Assembly (NCBI RefSeq): GCF_041912895.1
Contig: NZ_JAYSGI010000002.1
Coordinates: 124,001 to 188,000 of the forward strand
Reading direction: 5' to 3'
From: Pelagerythrobacter sp041912895
GTDB taxonomy: Bacteria > Pseudomonadota > Alphaproteobacteria > Sphingomonadales > Sphingomonadaceae
Length of the DNA stretch: 64,000 nt
In this document: piece by piece, positions 26,285 to 34,773 of the stretch
Position numbering within the stretch: the stretch's first letter is position 1
Layout of the letters: each line of letters starts with the position of its first letter
Made by a program: the position numbers and the translations under genes
The notes under the pieces: model-generated
Told to the model about the DNA's origin: nothing
Databases searched by the model: none
The model's input: the letters and a program-made list of their open reading frames with translations, nothing else

Positions 26285-26721
26285 GCGATTTTCGCAAGCT
26301 GGGCGAGACGATCTACGCCAGCCCGCAGATCGCGGCGGAGGATATCGCCGCGGCGCGCGAGCAAGGCGTGACGCTGGTGATCAACAACCGGCCCGACGGC
26401 GAGGCCGACGGCCAGCCGACCGGCGCGGAGATCGAGACCGCGGCGCGCGCAGCGGGGCTGGATTACGTCGCGATCCCCGTCGGCGGTGCGGGCTTCGGTG
26501 AGCCGCAAGTGCAGGCCATGGCCGAGGCGCTCGCGGGGGCGCAAGGCAAGGTGCTCGCCTATTGCCGCTCGGGCACGCGCTCGACGCTGCTGTGGTCGCT
26601 CGCGCAGGCGCAGGCGGGGCGCGATCCGGAAGACCTCGCAACAGCGGCAGCCGATGCGGGCTACGACGTCACCCCGGTGCGCCCGGCGATGGACATGCTC
26701 GCTGCGCGCGCCCGCAACTGA
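26281..26721 (+). CDS. TIGR01244-type protein (DUF442, phosphatase/sulfurtransferase fold)
   Basis: A 146-residue protein with the cysteine phosphatase loop YCRSGTRS: Cys95 and Arg100 form the C-x4-R anion-binding pocket. The N-terminal block KLGETIYASPQIAAEDIAA and VTLVINNRPDGEADGQP is specific to the TIGR01244 family, related to the Blh domain involved in sulfide metabolism in some bacteria. The substrate is unknown. The ATG overlaps the terC stop (ATGA), suggesting a two-gene unit. Confidence 0.88.
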   Translation: MSDFRKLGETIYASPQIAAEDIAAAREQGVTLVINNRPDGEADGQPTGAEIETAARAAGLDYVAIPVGGAGFGEPQVQAMAEALAGAQGKVLAYCRSGTRSTLLWSLAQAQAGRDPEDLATAAADAGYDVTPVRPAMDMLAARARN

Positions 26722-26728
26722 TCCACCC

Positions 26729-28156
26729 TCATTTTCGGTAATCGAGCGGCGGATCGCGATCGCCGAGCAGCGAACGGTATTCGTAGCCTTCCCCGCGCGC
26801 CGCGTCGAATTCCGCGCGCGCCTGCTCGCGCAGCCCGTCGTTGGTGTAGAGTTCGATCGCGGCCAGCGCCATCGCCTTGGCCGCGACCTGCGCCCCCTTG
26901 TAGCCGATCGTCGTGCCGCTCGCCGCAGCCGACTGCCAGCTGTGCGACGAGGTGCCCGGTACCCATGTCGCGGTGCGCACGCCGACCGTCGGCGTCGCCC
27001 ACGATACGTCGCCGACGTCGGTCGAGCCGTAGCCGAGCGACTTTGCGTAGGGCTTGATCTCGTTCGCGCCGGCGAGCGGCTCGGCAGCGTCGCCGAGGCT
27101 TTTGGCAAGCTCCTCCGCCCAGGCGCGTTCCTCTGCGGTGTATTCTACTCCGCCGACCCGGCGCAGCTTGGCGTCCATCATCTTTGCCAGCGATTCGTTT
27201 ACCAGTAGCGGGTTGTTGCCGTGGATAATCTCCCACTCGACTTCGGTCCCGGTGCCCATCGCCGCGCCTTGCGCCGCCGCTTCCAGCCGTTGCCACATCG
27301 CCTCGACCTCGGCGGTGTCCGAGTGGCGCACGTAATAGAACACCTCGGCGAAGTCGGGGATCACGTTGGGCGCGGTGCCGCCTTCGGTGATGACGTAGTG
27401 GATCCGCGAATCGATCGTGGTGTGCTCGCGCATCATGTTGACCATCAGGTTCATCGCCTCGACCCCGTCGAGCGCCGAGCGGCCCTGCTCGGGCGCGGCG
27501 GCGGCATGGGCGGACTTGCCGTGGAAGCGGAACTTGGCCGAGCGATTAGCGAGGCTGGTCTGCGCCGCCGCGCTGTTCTCGTCGTCGGCGTGCCAGTGGA
27601 GCGTCACGTCGACATCGTCGAACAGGTCCGCGCGGGTCATGTAGACCTTGCCCGATCCGCCCTCTTCGGCGGGCGTGCCGTAGAACCGCACCCGGCCCGG
27701 CGTGCCGGTTTTCTCGAGCCACTGGCGCACCGCGATCGCCGCGGCGAGCGAGCCGGCGGCGAACAGGTTGTGCCCGCAGGCGTGCGCGGCGTGCTTGCCT
27801 TCGATCGCGGCGCGCACAGGCGAATCGGACTGGCTGATGCCCGGCAAGGCATCGAATTCGCCGAGGATCGCGATCACCGGCCCGTCGCTGCCGTATTCGG
27901 CGATGAAGGCGGTCGGGATCTCCGCCACGCCCCGCTCGATCGTGAAGCCTTCCGCCGCGAGCTCGCTCTGGAGCAGCTGGCTCGACTGCGTTTCCTGATA
28001 GCCGACCTCTGCCCAGTCCCACAGTTGACGCGCGACCCGCTCGGTCTGTTCGTATTGCGCGTCGACCGCTGCAACCGCGTCGAAATCCTGCGCATGAGCG
28101 ACGGGCGCGGACAGCGCGGCGGCAGCGCTGGCGATCAGGAAAACGGCTCTGGTCAT
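26729..28156 (-). CDS. Secreted M20-family amidohydrolase
   Basis: A 475-residue exported metallo-amidohydrolase of the AbgB/peptidase M20D type. It has a signal peptide (FLIASAAAALSAPVAHAQD), then the catalytic domain with metal motif KHAAHACGHN (His125, Cys127, His129), TPAEEGGSGK with catalytic Glu164/Glu165 and LHWHADDEN. The dimerisation insert and C-terminal HSWQSAAASG follow. It may hydrolyse p-aminobenzoyl-glutamate or similar amides, but the substrate cannot be read. GGGGAG precedes the ATG. Confidence 0.9.
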   Translation of the reverse strand: MTRAVFLIASAAAALSAPVAHAQDFDAVAAVDAQYEQTERVARQLWDWAEVGYQETQSSQLLQSELAAEGFTIERGVAEIPTAFIAEYGSDGPVIAILGEFDALPGISQSDSPVRAAIEGKHAAHACGHNLFAAGSLAAAIAVRQWLEKTGTPGRVRFYGTPAEEGGSGKVYMTRADLFDDVDVTLHWHADDENSAAAQTSLANRSAKFRFHGKSAHAAAAPEQGRSALDGVEAMNLMVNMMREHTTIDSRIHYVITEGGTAPNVIPDFAEVFYYVRHSDTAEVEAMWQRLEAAAQGAAMGTGTEVEWEIIHGNNPLLVNESLAKMMDAKLRRVGGVEYTAEERAWAEELAKSLGDAAEPLAGANEIKPYAKSLGYGSTDVGDVSWATPTVGVRTATWVPGTSSHSWQSAAASGTTIGYKGAQVAAKAMALAAIELYTNDGLREQARAEFDAARGEGYEYRSLLGDRDPPLDYRK

Positions 28157-28255
28157 CGATATCTCCCCTGGTTGTGACCGGTCTAGGGCGGCCCGGGCGA
28201 ATTGCCAACGCCCGCCGCTCGACAAGCGCGCAGTGCGCGTGGCACATCGCTGACG

Positions 28256-28654
28256 ATGGATTTCGGCCTTCTCCTGCAACTCGGCGCGTCGCTGCTGGCG
28301 ATCCTCGTACTGGCGGGGATCGCATGGAAACTCGGTCTGGGCGGCGACACCCGCATCCGCGACGAGGAGCACGCGCGCGAACTGGCGGACGAGGCGGAGT
28401 CCGGTTTCTCCGCGGTCGACATCGCGATCGATCGCGCGGGATACGCCGCGCTGCTGCGCGATACGGACGGGCGCGTGCTGCTGCTGCGCCGCCACGGCTC
28501 CCACTTCGCATCGCGGTTGCTGACCGGGCATGCGAGCGTACGGCTCGACCGCCACCTCCTCGTCGTCGGCACGAGCGACAAGCGCTTCGGCGAGGTGACG
28601 CTCGACCTCGGGAACAAGGCGCAGTATTGGGCAGCAAGCCTCAGGAGGCTGTGA
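28256..28654 (+). CDS. Hypothetical single-span membrane protein
   Basis: A 132-residue protein not assigned to a named family. One N-terminal membrane segment (LLLQLGASLLAILVLAGIAW, residues about 4-23) is followed by a charged linker (RIRDEEHARELADEAESG) and a small alpha/beta domain (AIDRAGYAALLRDTDGRVLL). It lies ten bases before the sterol-desaturase gene and is probably co-transcribed with it, with its soluble part likely cytoplasmic. Confidence 0.65.
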   Translation: MDFGLLLQLGASLLAILVLAGIAWKLGLGGDTRIRDEEHARELADEAESGFSAVDIAIDRAGYAALLRDTDGRVLLLRRHGSHFASRLLTGHASVRLDRHLLVVGTSDKRFGEVTLDLGNKAQYWAASLRRL

Positions 28655-28664
28655 GCACCGCGCC

Positions 28665-29591
28665 ATGCCCGATTTCTCGCCCGTCGATTACGCGATCCCC
28701 GGCTTCGTCCTGCTCGTGCTGGCGGAGATGCTGTGGGCGTGGAAGCGCCGGCCCGAGGCCTACGAGGCGCGCGACACCCTCAACAGCCTCGCATTCGGGC
28801 TCGGCAGCACCGTGGCGGGCGTGCTGCTCGGCGGGTTCGCGCTGTTCGTGTTCCTCGCGGCGTACGAATACCGGCTATTCGAGATCGGCTGGGTCTGGTG
28901 GGCGTGGATCGCCTGCTTCGTGCTCGACGATCTCGCCTATTACTGGGTCCATCGCGCAGGCCATCGCGTGCGCTGGTTCTGGGCGAGCCACGTGAACCAT
29001 CATTCGAGCCAGCATTACAACCTCTCCACCGCGCTCAGGCAGAGCTGGACCGGTGCCTTCACGCTGGGCTTCGCATTCAAGCTGCCGCTGGTGCTGCTGG
29101 GCTTCCACCCGGTGATGATCGCCGTCGTCGGCGGTTTCAACCTGATCTACCAGTTCTGGATCCATACCGAAGCGATTCAGCGGATGCCGCGCTGGTTCGA
29201 AGCGGTGATGAACACGCCGAGCCATCACCGCGTCCACCACGCGACCAACCCGCGCTACCTCGACCGCAACTACGCCGGCGTGTTCATCGTGTGGGACAGG
29301 ATGTTCGGCACGTTCGAGACCGAAGACGGGAGCGAGCGCATTCGCTATGGCATCGTCAAGCAGCTCGGCAGCTTCAACCTGCTGCATTCGGTGTTTCACG
29401 AGTGGATCGGCATGCTGCACGATATTTGGCGCGCGCCGTGGCGGCACAAGCTGTCCTACCTCCTGCGCGAACCCGGCTGGACCCACGACGGCAGCCGCGA
29501 GACCAGCGACATGATCCGCACGCGTTGGCGCGAGCGGCAAGAAGCGGTTGCAAGTCGAAACCCGATTGCTCCCGACAGCGAGGCTGCTTAA
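28665..29591 (+). CDS. Sterol desaturase / fatty acid hydroxylase superfamily protein
   Basis: A 308-residue integral membrane di-iron oxygenase. The three histidine boxes are complete: HRAGH (96-100), HVNHH (109-113) and HHRVHH (187-192). Four or five hydrophobic segments surround them (GFVLLVLAEMLWAW, WVWWAWIACFVLDD). Such enzymes hydroxylate or desaturate lipids; in related bacteria some act on carotenoids, hopanoids or fatty acids, and the substrate here is open. CAGGAGG is upstream. The GMC gene follows. Confidence 0.88.
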   Translation: MPDFSPVDYAIPGFVLLVLAEMLWAWKRRPEAYEARDTLNSLAFGLGSTVAGVLLGGFALFVFLAAYEYRLFEIGWVWWAWIACFVLDDLAYYWVHRAGHRVRWFWASHVNHHSSQHYNLSTALRQSWTGAFTLGFAFKLPLVLLGFHPVMIAVVGGFNLIYQFWIHTEAIQRMPRWFEAVMNTPSHHRVHHATNPRYLDRNYAGVFIVWDRMFGTFETEDGSERIRYGIVKQLGSFNLLHSVFHEWIGMLHDIWRAPWRHKLSYLLREPGWTHDGSRETSDMIRTRWRERQEAVASRNPIAPDSEAA

Positions 29592-29616
29592 TCCTGTCCT
29601 CGAGAGAGGAGCGGGC

Positions 29617-31203
29617 ATGGCGGAATTCGACGTGATCGTCGTGGGTGGCGGCAGCGCGGGCAGCGCGGTCGCCGGGCGGCTGTCGGAAGACGGCCGAAGG
29701 CGCGTCTGTCTGCTCGAAGCGGGCGGGGCCAACGACACCTGGCAGGTCAAGACGCCGGGCATGATGCCGTTCATCCCCAAGGCTTCGAACTACCGCTACG
29801 AAACCGTCCCGCAGAAGGGGCTGAACGGCCGCAACGGCTACCAGCCGCGCGGCCGCGGTCTGGGCGGATCGAGCGCGATCAACGCGATGATCTACATCCG
29901 CGGGCATCGATGGGATTACGACAACTGGGCCGCGCTCGGCTGTTCCGGCTGGAGCTACGACGACGTGCTGCCGTGGTTCAAGCGCGCCGAGGGCAACGTG
30001 CGTGGGGCGAGCGAATACCACGGCGCCGACGGACCGCTCAGCGTCGAAGACCAGAAGTGGCCCAACCCGGGCAGCAGGGCCTTCGTCGAAAGCGCCGCCG
30101 CGTTGCAAATGCCGCGCAACGACGATTTCAACGGCGCGCGGCAGGAAGGCTTCGGGCTCTATCAGGTGACGCAGAAGGGCGGCGAGCGATGGTCGGCCGC
30201 GCGCGCCTATGTCGAACCGCTGAAGGGGCGCGGCAATCTCGCGGTGATGACCGGCACGCTGGTCGAGAGGCTGGTGCTCGAGGGCGGCCACGTCACCGGC
30301 GTCGCGATCCGGCGCGGCCGCCGGCGCGAGACCTTGCGTGCGCGCGGCGGCGTGGTGCTTTCGGCCGGCGCGTTCAACAGCCCGCAGATCCTCATGCTTT
30401 CGGGCATCGGCCCGGGCGCGCACTTGCGCGAGCACGGGATCGCGGTCGCGCTCGACCGGCCCGCGGTCGGTTCCGATCTGCAGGACCATATCGATTACGT
30501 ATCGAGTTGGGCGACCGACAGCCGCGACCTGATCGGTGACAGCCTCGCGGGCACCTGGCGGATGGTGAAGGCGATCGTCGAGCACCGCCGCCACCGCACC
30601 GGCGCGATGACGACGCCCTATGCCGAAGCCGGCGGGTTCTGGCGCGTCATGCCCGACGCCCCCGCGCCCGACGTGCAGTGGCACTTCGTGCCCGCGATGC
30701 TCGAGGATCACGGTCGGACCAAGGTGAAGGGCCACGGCTTCTCGCTCCATGCCTGCGTGCTGCGGCCCGAGAGCCGCGGCACGGTGCGCCTTGCTTCACC
30801 CGATGCGGCGATGGCCCCGGCGATCGATCCCAATTTCCTCGCCGACGAACGCGACATGGCGACGTTGCGCGCGGGCGTGCGCCTGTCGCACCGCATCGCC
30901 GAGGCACCGCCGCTGCACGACTACGCCCCGCGCGACCGCTACCCGATCGACCTCGCCGACGACGCCGCGCTCGACGACCTGATCCGCAGCCGCGCCGACA
31001 CCGTCTACCACCCGGTCGGCACCTGCCGCATGGGCGCGGACGCCGATGCGGTGGTCGATCCCACGCTCAAGGCCAACGGTATCGACGGCCTGTGGATCGC
31101 CGACGCGAGCGTGATGCCCCGCCTCGTCAGCGGCAACACCAACGCGCCGTGCATCATGATCGGCGAAAGGTGCGCGGATTTCGTGAGAGCGTATCTGAGC
31201 TAG
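29617..31203 (+). CDS. GMC-family FAD-dependent alcohol/choline dehydrogenase
   Basis: A 528-residue flavoprotein. FAD-binding GGGSAGSAVAGRL is near residue 9-21, the GMC signature region is GRGLGGSSAINAMIYIRG near 85-105, and the second signature is GAFNSPQILMLSGIG. The catalytic His is in VYHPVGTCRMG near 465, and a second conserved residue is in SGNTNAPCIMIGE. It oxidises an alcohol, and choline-dehydrogenase-like names are common without proof. The ATG has GAGAGGAG upstream; an earlier in-frame ATG at 29548 lies inside the preceding gene. Confidence 0.9.
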   Translation: MAEFDVIVVGGGSAGSAVAGRLSEDGRRRVCLLEAGGANDTWQVKTPGMMPFIPKASNYRYETVPQKGLNGRNGYQPRGRGLGGSSAINAMIYIRGHRWDYDNWAALGCSGWSYDDVLPWFKRAEGNVRGASEYHGADGPLSVEDQKWPNPGSRAFVESAAALQMPRNDDFNGARQEGFGLYQVTQKGGERWSAARAYVEPLKGRGNLAVMTGTLVERLVLEGGHVTGVAIRRGRRRETLRARGGVVLSAGAFNSPQILMLSGIGPGAHLREHGIAVALDRPAVGSDLQDHIDYVSSWATDSRDLIGDSLAGTWRMVKAIVEHRRHRTGAMTTPYAEAGGFWRVMPDAPAPDVQWHFVPAMLEDHGRTKVKGHGFSLHACVLRPESRGTVRLASPDAAMAPAIDPNFLADERDMATLRAGVRLSHRIAEAPPLHDYAPRDRYPIDLADDAALDDLIRSRADTVYHPVGTCRMGADADAVVDPTLKANGIDGLWIADASVMPRLVSGNTNAPCIMIGERCADFVRAYLS

Positions 31204-31217
31204 CGCCTGCGGAGATG

Positions 31218-31493
31218 AGTTTTTTGTTTTCCGCCCGCCCATCCGGGCGGGCGTCCTCGGCGCTGTTCCCTCCGCTACGCTACCGGGCGCCTGCGGGCGG
31301 CCGTTCGGCCTTGCGGTCGGCTGGTCGCCGACCGGACCTTTCCAGGCAATTGCCATCAGGCAAAATTCCGGTTCGCGACTAGCGAACCGCAAGCGCGAAC
31401 GCGCGCCCGCAGCGACGCGCCCGAAGGGCGTGAGAGCGAGGATAGCCAAGGCCGCGGATGCGGCCGCCGGCGCTTGAGGCAAAAACAAAAAAA
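31218..31493. repeat. Long hairpin repeat (family A, copy 4)
   Basis: The type copy, 15 bases after the GMC stop. Left: TTTTTTGTTTT, hairpin CGCCCGCCC-ATCC-GGGCGGGCG (31232-31253), GGCC-GTTC-GGCC (31299-31310), GGTCGGC-TGGTC-GCCGACC (31315-31333). Centre: TTCCAGGCAATTGCCATCAG. Right: GGTTCGC-GACTA-GCGAACC (31370-31388), GCGC-GAAC-GCGC (31393-31404), GGCCGC-GGAT-GCGGCC (31450-31465), then AAAAACAAAAAAA. The outer hairpins are followed by A-tracts in the outward direction, so they are not ordinary terminators. With the adjacent terminator it explains the 399-base gap before amtB; no gene is seen. Confidence 0.9.
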
Positions 31494-31519
31494 GGGCCGG
31501 AGCGGCTGGCTCCGGCCCT
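31481..31519 (-). terminator. Intrinsic terminator of the glnK-amtB operon
   Basis: On the minus strand AGGGCCGGAGC pairs with GCTCCGGCCCT around a short loop (31494-31519) and runs into TTTTTTTGTTTTT (31493-31481). It is a strong stem with a long T-tract, 84 bases after the amtB stop. The T-tract doubles as the end of the family A repeat. Confidence 0.9.
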
Positions 31520-31602
31520 TGAAGGCGGTGTTCGCAGGAGGAACACGGTTAGGCGGGCCGGGGTGGAGAGGAGAGAACCCCCGGCCCGCCAAGTCGGTAG
31601 CG

Positions 31603-32919
31603 TCAGTTGTAGGCGCGCTCTCCGTGTTCGCCGATGTCGAGCCCGTCGACTTCGGTTTCCTCGGAGACGCGCAGGCCGGTCACCAGCTTGACGATCGTGG
31701 CGACGATCGCGGTACCGACAGCGGCCCAGGCAATCGCGACGATCACCGCGATGATCTGCGTCGTCACCTGGCTGCCCATGACATATTCGGCGGCGTCGCC
31801 CGGCCCGCCCAGCGCGGGCGAATAGACGATCCCGGTGCCGATCGCGCCGACGATGCCCGCCACGCCGTGGATGCCAAACACGTCGAGCGCGTCGTCGTAA
31901 CCCAGCTTCGGCTTGAGCTTCGCCACCGCGAAGTAAGCGACGACCGACGCGACGATGCCCAGCACGATCGCGCCGAACGGCCCGCTGTTGCCCGCCGCAG
32001 GCGTCACCGCGACGAGCCCGGCGATCACGCCCGAGCAGAAGCCCAGCGCGCTTCCCTTGTGCCCGGCGAAACGTTCCATGAGCATCCACGACAGCGCGGC
32101 TGCGGCGGTGGCGACGAACGTGTTGATCATCGCGAGCCCGGCGATCCCGTCGGCCTCGAGCTCCGACCCGGCATTGAAGCCGAACCAGCCGACCCACAGC
32201 AGCCCCGTGCCGACCATCGTCAGCGTCAGGCTGTGTGGCGGCATCGGCTCGGCGGGATAGCCCCGCCGCTTGCCGAGAAACATCGCCAGCACCAGCGCCG
32301 AGACGCCGGCGTTGATGTGCACCACGGTGCCGCCCGCGAAATCGAGCGCGCCCATCTCGAACAGCAGCCCGCCACCGGCCCAGACCATGTGCGCGATCGG
32401 GAAATAGACGATTGTGAGCCAGATCGCGGTGAACAGCATCACGGCGGAGAACTTCAGCCGCTCCACCGTCGCGCCGAGCACCAGCGCCACGGTGATCGCG
32501 GCGAACGTCATCTGGAAGCTGACGAAGACGTATTCGCTGATGACCTCGTCGGAGAAGGTCGCCGCGGTCGTCTCGGGCGTGACTGCGCCGAGGAAGTAGT
32601 TGCCCCAGGCGAAGAGCGCATTCCCGTTCGGGCCGAACGCGGTGCCGTAGCCCCACATCACCCAGATGAGCATGGCGAGCGCCGCGGCGCCGCCGATCTG
32701 CGTCATCGTCGAGAGCATGTTCTTCGAACGGGTCAGACCGCCGTAGAACAGCGCGAGGCCCGGCAGGATCATCATCAGGACGAGGACCGTGGCGGTCATC
32801 ATCCAGGCGTTGTTCCCCGGGTTCGGTACTGCGGCGGCGGCCTCTTGCGCGAAAGCGGGCGCGGCGGCGAAGATCGACGCGCCGAGCGCGCCCGCCACCA
32901 GTGTAGTTTTGCGGATCAT
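31603..32919 (-). CDS. amtB: Ammonium transporter
   Basis: A 438-residue Amt/Rh channel with a cleavable signal peptide (TTLVAGALGASIFAAAPAFA) and eleven membrane segments. Typical motifs are PGLALFYGGLTRSKN, DFAGGTVVHINAGVSALVLA, and FGIHGVAGIVGAIGTG carrying one of the twin pore histidines. It imports ammonium under nitrogen limitation and is closed by GlnK binding. It is the second gene after glnK, 29 bases apart, under the sigma-54 promoter at 33334-33350. Confidence 0.96.
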   Translation of the reverse strand: MIRKTTLVAGALGASIFAAAPAFAQEAAAAVPNPGNNAWMMTATVLVLMMILPGLALFYGGLTRSKNMLSTMTQIGGAAALAMLIWVMWGYGTAFGPNGNALFAWGNYFLGAVTPETTAATFSDEVISEYVFVSFQMTFAAITVALVLGATVERLKFSAVMLFTAIWLTIVYFPIAHMVWAGGGLLFEMGALDFAGGTVVHINAGVSALVLAMFLGKRRGYPAEPMPPHSLTLTMVGTGLLWVGWFGFNAGSELEADGIAGLAMINTFVATAAAALSWMLMERFAGHKGSALGFCSGVIAGLVAVTPAAGNSGPFGAIVLGIVASVVAYFAVAKLKPKLGYDDALDVFGIHGVAGIVGAIGTGIVYSPALGGPGDAAEYVMGSQVTTQIIAVIVAIAWAAVGTAIVATIVKLVTGLRVSEETEVDGLDIGEHGERAYN

Positions 32920-32948
32920 CGTGTGGTCCCTCGATCGTGACGCGCCGC

Positions 32949-33287
32949 TCACAGCGCGGTATCCCCGGTTTCGCCCGTGCGGATGCGAGTGGTTTCGGCG
33001 AGGTCGAAGACGAATATCTTGCCGTCGCCGATGCTGCTGGTGCTGGCGGTCTGCGTGATCGTCTCGACCACCTGCGGCGCGAGATCGTCGGTCGCGGCGA
33101 TCTCCAGCTTCACCTTGGGCAGCATGTTGGTCGAATATTCGGCCCCGCGATAAATCTCGGTCTGGCCTTTCTGCCGCCCGAAGCCCTTGACCTCGGACAC
33201 GGTCATGCCGGCCACGCCGATGCCGCCGAGCGCCTCGCGAACCTCGTCGAGTTTGAACGGTTTGATGATGGCGATGATGAACTTCAT
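32949..33287 (-). CDS. glnK: P-II family nitrogen regulator
   Basis: A 112-residue PII signal protein. The T-loop FGRQKGQTEIYRGAEY carries Tyr51, the uridylylation site, at exactly the canonical position. The B-loop (TGETGDTAL) and the N-terminal MKFIIAIIKPFKLDEVREAL are also standard. It senses ATP/ADP and 2-oxoglutarate and controls the neighbouring AmtB. GGGGGG precedes the ATG at 33287; an upstream ATG at 33392 lies before the promoter and is not used. Confidence 0.96.
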   Translation of the reverse strand: MKFIIAIIKPFKLDEVREALGGIGVAGMTVSEVKGFGRQKGQTEIYRGAEYSTNMLPKVKLEIAATDDLAPQVVETITQTASTSSIGDGKIFVFDLAETTRIRTGETGDTAL

Positions 33288-33333
33288 CGATCCCCCCTGT
33301 TTCCCGCCGGAACGTTTCCGGCTTCGCACAAAC

Positions 33334-33350
33334 AGCAAAAGCCGTGCCAG
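33334..33350 (-). promoter_or_regulatory. Sigma-54 (RpoN) promoter of glnK-amtB
   Basis: The minus strand reads CTGGCACGGCTTTTGCT, matching the -24/-12 consensus TGGCACG-N4-TTGCW with the required ten bases between GG and GC. It is 47 bases upstream of the glnK ATG, so transcription should start near 33323. Nitrogen control of glnK-amtB by RpoN and NtrC is well established; a clear NtrC site was not identified by eye. Confidence 0.9.
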
Positions 33351-33436
33351 ACGGGAAACTTGCTGTCTTTTCAGGAGGGTTTGGCAAAACACCGTTTCAA
33401 ACGCCGGTTCACGTATGCCTATTTATTAGGCTTAGC

Positions 33437-34138
33437 CTATTTTTTGGGCATTTCCAGGCGTGCCCAGACCGGCAGGTGGTCCGACGCCTGCGCCGAAAGC
33501 GCGCTGTGGTGCGCTCCGGCCTCGTCGGCGCGCCAGTGATGCGAGGCGAGGATGCGGTCGAAGCGTGCGACCGGGCGGCGGCTGGGGAAGCTGCGGCCGG
33601 GGTCGAGCAGTTGCCAGCCCTCGCCGAACTCGCGCATCGCGCCGCTGCGCGCGCCCCACTGGTTGAAGTCGCCCATCAGGATCGAAGGGCACGCAGGCTG
33701 GCAGCGGCCGTGGTGCGCGAGGATCGCTTTCACCTGATCGCGCCGCCGCAGGCCCGACAGGTCGAGATGCGTGCCGATCACCCGCACCCGCTGCCCGCCG
33801 CAATCGATATCGGCGCGCACCGCGCCGCGCGGTTCGAGCGTCGGCAGGTCGAGCGGCTCGGCATCCACCACGTCGAACTCGCGGCGAACGAGGATCGCGT
33901 TGCCGTGCCACCCGAGGCTGCGCGGCCGCCGGGCAAGCTGCACCGGCTTCCACGGGGTGTCGTCGAGCGCAGCGCGCGACAGCACGCTCGCCCGGTCGCC
34001 GATCCGCCGGTCGGCCTCCTGCAACGCGATCACGTCGGCGTCGATCTCGCGCAGCACGGCGATGATCCGGTCGGGATCGCGCCGCCGGTCGGTCCCCACA
34101 GCCTTGTGGATGTTGTAGCTCGCAAAAGTCAGCTGCAC
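33437..34138 (-). CDS. Endonuclease/exonuclease/phosphatase-family protein
   Basis: A 233-residue metal-dependent hydrolase with the EEP fold. The N-terminal strand reads TFASYNIHKAVGTD with the conserved Asn, then VIALQEADRR with the metal-binding Glu, then THLDLSG, GDFNQWG and the C-terminal SDHLPVWARL with the catalytic His. The substrate (DNA, lipid or phosphoester) is not evident. The start is GTG 34138; no ATG is suitably placed before the conserved first strand. Confidence 0.85.
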   Translation of the reverse strand: MQLTFASYNIHKAVGTDRRRDPDRIIAVLREIDADVIALQEADRRIGDRASVLSRAALDDTPWKPVQLARRPRSLGWHGNAILVRREFDVVDAEPLDLPTLEPRGAVRADIDCGGQRVRVIGTHLDLSGLRRRDQVKAILAHHGRCQPACPSILMGDFNQWGARSGAMREFGEGWQLLDPGRSFPSRRPVARFDRILASHHWRADEAGAHHSALSAQASDHLPVWARLEMPKK

Positions 34139-34155
34139 GCGAAGAGTAACGCCCC

Positions 34156-34722
34156 TCAGGCGGGATTGGTGCCCGCGATGTACCGATCGGTCGGGCGCGT
34201 CGGCAGGCCATCGATGCTGCGCGTGCGCTGCGCCGTCTTTTCCGCCCATTTCACAGGATCGGCCTGCGCGTGGTATTTGACGAGCGTGGCGCGCGGGCGC
34301 TCGAACTCCATCAGCGGCACGCCCCAGCCGCAGCTCGTCTGCACGCTCTCGACCGCGATGTCGAAAATCTGCCGCGTGCCGGGCAGCAGCGTGAATTGCG
34401 CGGCGAGCGCTTCCCATTCCGGGTCGGCGGGCAGCACCGGGCGGCCCCTGCCGTAGATGCGCAGGATCAGCGCGGGCTGCTCCCAGTTGCAGAACATCAC
34501 CGTGATGCGCCCGTCCGCCAGCAGATGCGCATTGGTCTCGTTGCCCGAGCCGCCGAGATCGAGGTAGCCGACGCGATCCGGTGCAAGCACGCGGAACGAG
34601 TCGAGTCCCTTGGGGCTGAGGTTGATCCGCGCCCCCTCCGCCGCCGTGGCGACGAAGAACACCGGCTGCTTCGCGATCATCGCGATATGGTCGTCGGTCA
34701 GCGTTTCGGTGAAGTCGGCCAT
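34156..34722 (-). CDS. Pyridoxamine 5'-phosphate oxidase-family protein
   Basis: A 188-residue split-barrel flavin- or heme-binding family protein. Features: FTETLTDDHIAMIAKQPVFFVATAA, INLSPKGLDSFRVLAPDRV, YLDLGGSGNETNAHLLADGR and VMFCNWEQPALILRIYGRG. This subgroup (PNPOx-like, DUF-type) is usually an FMN- or F420-like binder of unknown role rather than PdxH. ATG 34722 has few good alternatives. It lies 17 bases upstream of the endonuclease-family gene and is likely in one transcript. Confidence 0.82.
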   Translation of the reverse strand: MADFTETLTDDHIAMIAKQPVFFVATAAEGARINLSPKGLDSFRVLAPDRVGYLDLGGSGNETNAHLLADGRITVMFCNWEQPALILRIYGRGRPVLPADPEWEALAAQFTLLPGTRQIFDIAVESVQTSCGWGVPLMEFERPRATLVKYHAQADPVKWAEKTAQRTRSIDGLPTRPTDRYIAGTNPA

Positions 34723-34773
34723 GGGCCGGTGGTTATACCGAGGCCAGGCTGGCGGCAAGCGAGGCGCCCGTTT

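Noticed and set aside
31218..31260. Outer hairpins of family A as intrinsic terminators
   Set aside because: In the outward direction they are followed by A-tracts, not T-tracts; only the separate hairpin at 31494-31519 reads into T on the minus strand.
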